DNA of 49,552 nucleotides, taken from Methanobacterium sp. PtaU1.Bin097 (GTDB lineage Archaea > Methanobacteriota > Methanobacteria > Methanobacteriales > Methanobacteriaceae). Positions 42,880 to 49,552 of this stretch are shown here, in pieces; the stretch's first letter is position 1, and the number at the start of each line of letters is the position of its first letter. Below the pieces are notes generated by a model. That model was not told where the DNA came from. It was given only the letters and a program-made list of their open reading frames with translations, and did not search any database. The DNA lies in contig MVQY01000066.1 in the NCBI GenBank assembly GCA_002067325.1, positions 1-49,552 of the forward strand. The letters run 5' to 3'. A program made the position numbers and the translations under genes.

Positions 42880-43120
42880 ATATTATATATAAGAAGAAGT
42901 AATAGACTAATATTTGTTAGAGTATCATTTTATGTGGAACAGATTTACACCTTTAGATATATCTTGCTTTTATTTTAGCGTTATCTTATAACTATCAAAT
43001 AAGTACAAAAAATAGGCGCTAAATCTGTCTATTCAGGGATTAACTTGAAAAAATTGACTATTAAATGATATTATTTAATATTTATCGCGCAGGTCCGCCT
43101 GCGACTTTTTGGAAAAAGGA
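42880..43120 (+). promoter_or_regulatory. Promoter and long structured leader of the KH-domain gene
   Basis: TATA-like TATTATATATAAG lies at 42881-42893, which places transcription start near 42915 and gives a leader of about 215 bases, long for an archaeon. The leader has an inverted repeat TTTAGCG (42974-42980) with CGCTAAA (43017-43023). A compact GC-rich hairpin, CGCAGG-TCCG-CCTGCG (43088-43103), is followed by CTTTTT and then the AGGAGG ribosome site (43117-43122). Regulatory role is inferred only. Confidence 0.45.
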
Positions 43121-43129
43121 GGAATGTGA

Positions 43130-43627
43130 ATGGTATTACCAGTATGCGATGTCTGTCTCAAGAGCGGAATGCTCTGTCAAGGATGTGAAAACAAGTTAAA
43201 GAGTGGTGAAATTACTCAGATGGATTTAGACATTGCAAAAATACTATACCGGGTTGGTGATGGAAAGATAGGGTTTAAAAAAACCATAGAAATCGGTGAT
43301 ATGGTCATCATCGTTACTGAGAAGGACCAGGTGGGTAAACTCATCGGTAAAAGTGGAAAGATTGTCCGGGAAATATCCAGGGTTATAGGAAAGAAAGTAA
43401 GAGTCGTGGGTGAAAACTCAGATCTACGCTCAGTAGCCAGGGATATACTCGCCCCAGCCAGGATATCAGGTATCAACATAGTCTATGGTAAGGACGGCCA
43501 GGAAAAATATAAAATCCGAGTCATGAGGGAAGACTCCCGAAGGATACCCGGAAAATTAGACGTCCTAAACAACATAATCCAGGAATTAACATCTGAAAAA
43601 ACTCTTGTAGTGGTGGATAGGAGATAA
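43130..43627 (+). CDS. Zinc-finger and KH-domain RNA-binding protein (NusA-like)
   Basis: The 165-residue protein begins with a four-Cys zinc finger (CDVCLKSGMLCQGC, residues 6-19). A KH domain follows with the GxxG loop in KLIGKSGKIVREIS (about 67-80), and then a second KH-like half (ILAPARISGINIVYG). This combination is typical of archaeal proteins related to NusA. Binding to RNA and a link to transcription elongation are inferred from the family. AGGAGG seven bases before the ATG is the strongest ribosome site in this region. The unusual leader upstream could be a site for autoregulation. Confidence 0.85.
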   Translation: MVLPVCDVCLKSGMLCQGCENKLKSGEITQMDLDIAKILYRVGDGKIGFKKTIEIGDMVIIVTEKDQVGKLIGKSGKIVREISRVIGKKVRVVGENSDLRSVARDILAPARISGINIVYGKDGQEKYKIRVMREDSRRIPGKLDVLNNIIQELTSEKTLVVVDRR

Positions 43628-43674
43628 TTTTTTTCTATTACTAGTATAACCCTATTTCTATTTTTTTTAAAAAA
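43628..43674 (+). terminator. T-rich terminator region
   Basis: T7 directly after the KH gene stop and T8 forty bases on, in the short gap before coaBC. Confidence 0.35.
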
Positions 43675-43691
43675 CAAAAATTGCTGATCCC

Positions 43692-44840
43692 ATGAATGTT
43701 ATGCTCTGTGTTACTGGAAGTGTGGCTGCAGTAGAGGCAGTTAAACTGGCAAGGGAACTTAAAAGGCATGATATCCATGTCAAATGTTTCATGAGCGACG
43801 CGGCTTGTGAGATAATACACCCCCATGCCATGGAATTTGCCACTGGAGAGGAAGTGGTGTTAGGCCTTACAGGTCAAATAGAGCATGTGAAGTATGCACA
43901 GGCAGACCTGATACTGGTTGCACCGGCCACTGCCAACGTCATCAGCAAACTGGCCTATAAAATAGCAGACAACCCCATCAGTACCCTGCTAGTCACAGCT
44001 TTTGGCTACGAGACCCCTATAGTTTTTGTCCCTTCCATGCACCATTCCATGTACCGTGCAGTGAAAGAAAATATTTCTAAGCTTAAAGAGGAAGACATAA
44101 CCTTCGTGAAGCCTAAAGTAGAGGAAAATAAGGCCAAATTCCCTGATATAGATGATATAGTACTGAATGTTTTAAGAAAAACATCCGCAGGAGATCTCAG
44201 GGGCAAAAAGGTACTTATCAGTACCGGGGCCACCTACGAGAAAGTGGATGAGTTCCGGGGAATAACCAACCTGAGTTCGGGTAAAACCGGTGTGGAACTG
44301 GCCAGGGAAGCCTTTATCAGGGGAGCGAAGGTAACTTTAATTTGTGGAAGGATGAGTGTAGGTGTACCTCATATTTTTGATGTGGTTGAGGTGGAATCTG
44401 TGGCAGACATGCAGGAAGCTATAAGGAAACATGTTCCAACATATGATGTGTTCATTTCCGCAGCCGCAGTTTCTGATTTCAGACCAGTAAGGGATGAGGG
44501 AATTACCAAGATCTCATCATCTGAAGACATGATCTTGAAACTGGAAAGAACCCCAAAGATAATCAACGAAGTAAAAAAATTAAATCCCGAAATCTTCCTG
44601 ATCGGTTTTAAAGCAGAATATGACAAGTCAGAAGAGGACATTGTAAGTTCAGCCCGGGAGAGGATGAAAGAATCAGGAGCAAACTTCATGGTAGCTAATG
44701 ATGTCTCTAAAGAGGGTGCTGGCTTTGATTCCGATAGTAATGAAGTTTTAATTATTGATGAAAGTGTTTTAAAAGTCCCTCTAACTTCTAAAAAGGAAGT
44801 TGCCCGACAAATTCTCGATAAGATAAATAAAAATATTTAA
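43692..44840 (+). CDS. coaBC: Bifunctional phosphopantothenoylcysteine decarboxylase/phosphopantothenate-cysteine ligase
   Basis: This bifunctional enzyme makes two steps of coenzyme A synthesis. CoaC half (residues 1-185): flavoprotein start MLCVTGSVAAVEAVKLAREL, LVAPATANVISKLAYKIADN and VPSMHHSMYRA. CoaB half (about 186-382): KVLISTGATYEKVDEFRGITNLSSGKTG for nucleotide binding, ISAAAVSDFRP and FLIGFKAEYDKSE. The 382-residue length is normal for archaeal Dfp. ATG 43692 is preceded by TGATCC with no strong ribosome site. Monocistronic. Confidence 0.96.
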   Translation: MNVMLCVTGSVAAVEAVKLARELKRHDIHVKCFMSDAACEIIHPHAMEFATGEEVVLGLTGQIEHVKYAQADLILVAPATANVISKLAYKIADNPISTLLVTAFGYETPIVFVPSMHHSMYRAVKENISKLKEEDITFVKPKVEENKAKFPDIDDIVLNVLRKTSAGDLRGKKVLISTGATYEKVDEFRGITNLSSGKTGVELAREAFIRGAKVTLICGRMSVGVPHIFDVVEVESVADMQEAIRKHVPTYDVFISAAAVSDFRPVRDEGITKISSSEDMILKLERTPKIINEVKKLNPEIFLIGFKAEYDKSEEDIVSSARERMKESGANFMVANDVSKEGAGFDSDSNEVLIIDESVLKVPLTSKKEVARQILDKINKNI

Positions 44841-45017
44841 ATAATTATTCAATGAATTTTTAGGATTATTTTTCGTGCTATTCCGTGTTTTATTTTGGTC
44901 TTGATGGCTAAATTTTTTAGAGTTTCGTTTTCTTTGCTTAACATTCGTGTTTTGGGATAGGTGGGTTGTTCATTTTAATCTATTCAAGTAAAATTGATAA
45001 TAAATCAATTAAAATGG

Positions 45018-45032
45018 AAATCTTTATATAGT
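45018..45032 (+). promoter_or_regulatory. Probable TATA box of the adhesin-like gene
   Basis: GGAAATCTTTATATAG (45016-45031) resembles an archaeal BRE-TATA element and lies about 85 bases before the ATG at 45110. A tiny upstream frame (ATG 45094, four codons then TAA) lies in the leader. The rest of 44841-45109 shows no gene. Confidence 0.45.
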
Positions 45033-45109
45033 TAATTTATAGATTAATTTTGTAGGAATAATCAAAATTCTAATCTTATTAGCTGGTATCAAAATGAGGG
45101 CGTGTTAAA

Positions 45110-48100
45110 ATGAGGAAAATAGTAATATTAAGTATTTTGTTGTTAGCTTTTCTGTTTATAGGCGCAACTAGTGCTGCACCAAGTCAAGATGTATATGTGG
45201 CTGTTAATGGTAGTGATAGTAACTCTGGGGATACGAATAATCCTTGTGCCACAATAAGTAAGGCTATCAATGTTTCTGATGAAATTAAGGATGTTACCAT
45301 CCATTTAAGCGATGGGGCATTCTCTGGAATTGGAAATGTCAATTCAACCATCAGTAAAAATCATACTTCTGGTGGGTCCATAACTCTTATTGGTGCCGGG
45401 ATTAATCAAACGTTCATAGATGGTGGAAACGTAAATTGGTTATTGAATATTGGTAGTAATTCTAATGTAAATCTAATAAACATTACTTTTATTAATGGTG
45501 AAATTACCGGTAGTGGTGGAGCTATTTATAATAGAGGAATATTGAATATTGATAGCTGTTCTTTTGAAAATAACAATGCTACAAGTTCTGCTGGTGCGAT
45601 TTATTCAGAATCTAACGATTTAATTATTTCAAACTCTTATTTCAACAATAACTACGCTACAAGAGATGGTGGGGCTATATATTCATATTCTGGAAATTCA
45701 GTTTTTAATATAACTAATTCAGTTTTTGAAAATAACGCCGGAAGATCTGGTGGTGCAGTCTACCTGAGTGGCAACTCAAATAACAATTCCCTTATCCAAA
45801 ATTGTACATTCCTTAATTCCACTGCCACACAGAACGGCGGTTCACTGTATGTTTCATATGCCTCTGTTATTGACAACTATTTTGAAAATAGTCAAACTAC
45901 AGGCACTGGTTCTTATGGTGGTGGGGCTATTTATGGAAACAACATTTATCTTGAAAACAATGACATGATTCTTTGCTCTGCTGCCAGTGGTAGTGGAAAT
46001 TATATTAAAGTTAATGGATTTATTGATAATTCAATTTTAACTATTAACAGTAACAGTATTACAAGTCCTACATTTACAATAACTGGATCCGTTACTGATG
46101 ATAAAGGAGTTCCTATTGACGGGGGTTCCATCAGTTTATACGCTAATTCAACACTTCTTGGAAGTGCCAGTGTAATTAACGGGGCATTCACATTAACAGC
46201 TAATGAACTTCTAAACAATGGTGTTTATATCCTAAATGGGTCTTCCAATTATTACCCGAACATAACCAATGGAACACTGAATGTGAATATTAATCTTGAT
46301 CCTTCAACTTTTTATGTTTCACCTACTGGTGATGATGATGCGAATGATGGTTTAACACAGAGTAATCCGTTTAAAACCATACAAAAGGCTATTGACTCTG
46401 GATTTGGAAACGGTAGTGTTTTTGTTAATGTTTACCTTTTAGACGGCACATACTCAGGGTTAGGTAATGTAAACATCAGTGTTGCAGACTATCTTGGTAC
46501 TTTGAATATAATTGGATTAAATTATGGGCAGGCGATCATAGATGGTAACGGTACAAACATGGCATTTGATTTCGGAACAAGCATACAAGCAAACTTAATG
46601 GATTTAACCGTAAGAAACTTTAATAATACAGTCGCTGGTTCACAAATAATATTATCAAGTGGCACTGGTTTAGGGGGTTCTAATCCGAAATATAAAAAGG
46701 TTACAATTTCAAACTGTATTTTTGAGGATAATATCGTTGGAAGGAATGGTGCTGTGGTGAGACTTATCAGTGGATCGGTTGAAAATTCATCATTCATCCA
46801 TAATAACGGAACTGCGTTGTATATTACCACTGGATCTTTAACTGGTGATCTAGTTTTAGTTAGCAATTCCAAATTTATAGATAACTTCTATAATTCGACT
46901 AGTTCCTCATATGGTGTTGCATATTTAGGTAACAGTGTCCTATTAGAAAATTCTACGTTCATGAACAATTCCTTTTATAGTAGTACTGGAGTGATATATT
47001 TAAACTCCGCCGACTCTGAAAGTAGAAATAATCAATTTGTTAATAACACCAATCTTTATAATGGTGGGTCTATTTTCAGGGCTGGTAATGAAGGTAATGG
47101 ACATTCAAGTTTCAACAATACTTTTGAAGGAAACAATGCTGCATATATTGTAAGTGGTGGTGGAACATTCATCAACACTATATTCAAAGATAATCAATTA
47201 CAGGGCAATGCAATTTTCTTAATATCTAACTCTCGTCAAGATCAATTGAACATCACCGACTGCACCTTCACCAATAATAACATCACCAGCATTATTTCAA
47301 TCACAGGACAACAAGGGACTATTTTAAATAATGTAACTTTAATTTTTGAATCATTGAATTCAACTTCCCTTACATTTACTCTTAGGGCAATTTTGGATTT
47401 CCCTGGAATTACTGTTAATGGGGGAATTGTTAATTTCTACCTTGATGGAACATATTTAGGTTATGCTTCGTTTGTTAATAATGTTGCGGAGTTACAAGGT
47501 GTAGCAGGCTTTGGCAATGGTGTCCATCAAATAACAGGAGATAACCCCAACTTCATAAATGCAGCTATCCAAAATGGGACTTTGAATATCAATGCACAAG
47601 TACATGAATCTTTAACATACTATGTCGGGCAAAATGGCAGTGATACTGCTGGTGATGGATCAATAAACAATCCTTATGCGACCATTCAAAAATCAATTGA
47701 TGAAGCTGTTTCAAAAACCCTAAATCTAATTATAAATATTCTACCGGGAACCTTGAGGGGTACTGGTAATGTAAACCTGACCTTACCCAATTATTTAAAC
47801 ATCACTATTACTGGAACTGGAAATCAAACCATCATCGATGGTGATGGCGTGAATTGGTTATTTAAGATAGACACCCAGTTTGAAGATGGGTTAATCACCA
47901 TAGCTAATTTAACAGTGAAGAATGCAAAAGCTATGAGAATTTTCTCGGGAGCGGGTCAGGCATCTGGTGATGTAGGCATCATTGAGACAGCAGGTAATTT
48001 GAAAATGGAGAATTGTACCTTTGTAGATAATATTGGATACGTTATTTCCGCTACGGAAGGTGCATATTTAACTTTGAACAATTCAACTTTCAAAAACAAT

Positions 48101-49552
48101 ACTAATGCTGTTTACAGTTACTTCGGAAATTCTATTACAATCACCAATAGCACTTTTGAAGACAATAGTGCCATTAATGGTGCTACTTGGACTGGAGGTA
48201 AGTCAATTATCTTCATCAAGGATAGATATAGACCAAACAGCAGTTCTCCTGTATATGAAGTTTCTCAAGTTTTCATGGAAAATGTTACTATTCGTGGAAG
48301 CACCGGTGATAGTAATTCATATGGTATCTTTATTGACGGTTGTAATTCTACCATACTGAATTTAAACTTAGTAAATAACAATCTAACAGCTTTAGGTTTG
48401 AGTCAGAATGTTGGTTCGGGCAAAACGACACTGATTAATTGTTATTTCAATAACAACACATACGATATTAAAACTCTGTACGGCCCCGCAGCAGGTCCCC
48501 GCCCATATATAAATCTAATAAGCTGCGTTTTTAATGAAAGTGGAGCATTCACATATATCGATTCTAGATATCAAAATGCTGTTTGGACGGTTATTAACTC
48601 TACTTTCACTAATATGAAGAATAACATCACTTTCCAGGGCGGTGATGAATACAACGGCCTTGGTCGTGGTACTATAATTTCTGGATCCTTATTTAAAGGA
48701 AATCCTGGAGGTATTTTCATTGCCGGTGCCGCAAATATCACGAATTCGAGTATAATAGATACTACTCTTAGTGTTATTGCCGGTGCTGGAAGCGGATATT
48801 TAAACACAGGGACTATCAACTTGAATTACAACTGGTGGGGCTCTAATGATATGCCAGTAATTAGTAAAATTCCGACCGCTAATGTTATATTGGACTATTG
48901 GCTTGTTAAGGCACTTACTGCTAATAATACCCCTGGTTTGAGCCAGCTCATCAGTTTGGGTTATAAAGCCTTTGATGGAACAAATTACCAGGATTATGAT
49001 GTAAGTTCTGTCCCGATCCCTGATGAAGAGTTTACTTTTGTCGTTGGTAATGGTACCATTACCCCTGCTTCAGGTAACTTGACTACTAATGGAGTAAACG
49101 CAGTTTATACTGTGGATGACTATGGGGTTGCAACTGTAATTGCTAACTTAGCCAATGGAAGTACTCTGTCTTTAGATGTTAATTTCCACTTGGATGCGAC
49201 TAACACTACTGTGAGTTTGTCTAATCCTGTTGGTGAAAATGGAGATTATGTGGATGTTACTGTGGATGTAATCCGTGAAGATGGATCTCCTGTTAATGAA
49301 GGCGTTGTGGAATTCTTCTTAAATGGATCTTCATTAGGTACTGTGCAGGTGGTTAATGGTCAGGCTACCAAGAGTATTCAGGTCACGGGAGCTAGTGGTT
49401 ACTATGAAATTTATGCCGAATATTCCGGAGCTGAAACTCTAGGTGGATCTAATGGTGTCCACCTTTATCAGTTGATTGATACCGTTGCCCCAAATGTCAC
49501 TGTGGATCGTGTTGGTGGGTCTTATAAGAGTGTTCAGAATGTGACTTTGGCC
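45110..49552 (+). CDS. Giant secreted adhesin-like protein with beta-helix and Ig-like modules (3' end beyond window)
   Basis: One uninterrupted frame of 1481 codons starts at ATG 45110 and is still open at the last base. There is a signal peptide (residues 1-22, MRKIVILSILLLAFLFIGAT). Three parallel beta-helix modules each begin with a similar phrase: VYVAVNGSDSNSGD (about 27), FYVSPTGDDDANDG (about 401) and YYVGQNGSDTAGDG (about 836). Each continues with a P-x-x-T-I-x-x-A/S-I motif and many N/F/S-rich rungs such as NSTFKNNT. Ig-like linkers lie at about 310-400, 743-831 and 1364-1450. An NYNWWGSND motif ends module three (about 1238). At the edge, APNVTVDRVGGSYKSVQNVT looks like the start of a chitobiase C-terminal-type domain. 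Many N-x-S/T sequons suggest glycosylation. It is probably cell-surface attached; anchor and stop lie outside the window. Confidence 0.92.
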   Translation, partial: MRKIVILSILLLAFLFIGATSAAPSQDVYVAVNGSDSNSGDTNNPCATISKAINVSDEIKDVTIHLSDGAFSGIGNVNSTISKNHTSGGSITLIGAGINQTFIDGGNVNWLLNIGSNSNVNLINITFINGEITGSGGAIYNRGILNIDSCSFENNNATSSAGAIYSESNDLIISNSYFNNNYATRDGGAIYSYSGNSVFNITNSVFENNAGRSGGAVYLSGNSNNNSLIQNCTFLNSTATQNGGSLYVSYASVIDNYFENSQTTGTGSYGGGAIYGNNIYLENNDMILCSAASGSGNYIKVNGFIDNSILTINSNSITSPTFTITGSVTDDKGVPIDGGSISLYANSTLLGSASVINGAFTLTANELLNNGVYILNGSSNYYPNITNGTLNVNINLDPSTFYVSPTGDDDANDGLTQSNPFKTIQKAIDSGFGNGSVFVNVYLLDGTYSGLGNVNISVADYLGTLNIIGLNYGQAIIDGNGTNMAFDFGTSIQANLMDLTVRNFNNTVAGSQIILSSGTGLGGSNPKYKKVTISNCIFEDNIVGRNGAVVRLISGSVENSSFIHNNGTALYITTGSLTGDLVLVSNSKFIDNFYNSTSSSYGVAYLGNSVLLENSTFMNNSFYSSTGVIYLNSADSESRNNQFVNNTNLYNGGSIFRAGNEGNGHSSFNNTFEGNNAAYIVSGGGTFINTIFKDNQLQGNAIFLISNSRQDQLNITDCTFTNNNITSIISITGQQGTILNNVTLIFESLNSTSLTFTLRAILDFPGITVNGGIVNFYLDGTYLGYASFVNNVAELQGVAGFGNGVHQITGDNPNFINAAIQNGTLNINAQVHESLTYYVGQNGSDTAGDGSINNPYATIQKSIDEAVSKTLNLIINILPGTLRGTGNVNLTLPNYLNITITGTGNQTIIDGDGVNWLFKIDTQFEDGLITIANLTVKNAKAMRIFSGAGQASGDVGIIETAGNLKMENCTFVDNIGYVISATEGAYLTLNNSTFKNNTNAVYSYFGNSITITNSTFEDNSAINGATWTGGKSIIFIKDRYRPNSSSPVYEVSQVFMENVTIRGSTGDSNSYGIFIDGCNSTILNLNLVNNNLTALGLSQNVGSGKTTLINCYFNNNTYDIKTLYGPAAGPRPYINLISCVFNESGAFTYIDSRYQNAVWTVINSTFTNMKNNITFQGGDEYNGLGRGTIISGSLFKGNPGGIFIAGAANITNSSIIDTTLSVIAGAGSGYLNTGTINLNYNWWGSNDMPVISKIPTANVILDYWLVKALTANNTPGLSQLISLGYKAFDGTNYQDYDVSSVPIPDEEFTFVVGNGTITPASGNLTTNGVNAVYTVDDYGVATVIANLANGSTLSLDVNFHLDATNTTVSLSNPVGENGDYVDVTVDVIREDGSPVNEGVVEFFLNGSSLGTVQVVNGQATKSIQVTGASGYYEIYAEYSGAETLGGSNGVHLYQLIDTVAPNVTVDRVGGSYKSVQNVTLA

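Noticed and set aside
43088..43110. Hairpin plus T5 as a bacterial-type intrinsic terminator
   Set aside because: It stands only a few bases before a strong ribosome site and start codon; archaeal termination does not need a hairpin, so a leader element is more likely.
45094..45108. Four-codon upstream ORF before the adhesin gene
   Set aside because: Too short to support as a gene; mentioned only as part of the leader.

Overview
The window looks like the chromosome of a hydrogenotrophic methanogen of the order Methanobacteriales, probably close to Methanobacterium. The main reasons are a complete ehbA-to-ehbP operon for energy-converting hydrogenase B, an Mth-type circular RNA ligase, a cupin-type phosphoglucose isomerase, archaeosine-pathway genes, AT-rich spacers with archaeal TATA boxes, GGTGA-type ribosome sites and a giant adhesin-like surface protein. 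The order of ehb, CBS-protein cluster, RNA ligase, prephenate dehydratase and coaBC matches what I remember of Methanothermobacter. No rRNA, tRNA, insertion sequence or CRISPR array was seen.

Left end (1-3500): a leftward operon of two paralogous TetR-type regulators, one fused to an ATC-hydrolase-like domain, a free-standing copy of that domain (with a probable N-terminal frameshift) and a flavoprotein. An identical 14-bp palindrome lies just downstream of the TATA box of this operon and of a second leftward promoter that exits the window at base 1. Then come argG (leftward) and, rightward, an aspartoacylase-like hydrolase and a DUF457 membrane protein, separated by short tandem repeats.

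Centre-left (7163-16700): sixteen tightly spaced ehb genes. They encode Mrp-antiporter-like membrane subunits, a 14-motif polyferredoxin, a two-cluster ferredoxin, the [NiFe] small and large subunits and a NuoH-like subunit. In relatives this complex uses the ion gradient to reduce ferredoxin with H2 for carbon assimilation.

Accessory region (16711-25500): eight leftward genes, apparently one TetR-controlled operon. It encodes two iron-sulfur flavodoxin-like proteins, a pyruvyl transferase, a reductase/acyl-AMP ligase fusion, a Cys-rich ATC-like protein, a GMC oxidoreductase with a ferredoxin-like Cys motif and a SRPBCC lipid-binding-fold protein. Its promoter has a TATA box bracketed by two inverted-repeat operators. 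This is the best candidate for an undescribed pathway. A bacterial-type glutamate decarboxylase and a frameshifted NAD(P)H:quinone oxidoreductase follow.

Right half (27863-44840): mostly housekeeping genes. These are pgi, an ACT/DUF5612 protein, DUF6448, a cupin, homoserine dehydrogenase, a nucleotidyltransferase, DUF366, queD-queE, five consecutive CBS-domain proteins, RNA ligase, pheA, two exported or membrane proteins, a zinc-finger/KH RNA-binding protein behind a long structured leader, and coaBC.

Right end (45110 to the window edge): a single open frame of 1481 codons with no stop. It encodes a secreted adhesin-like protein with three beta-helix modules, Ig-like modules and the start of a chitobiase-C-terminal-like module.
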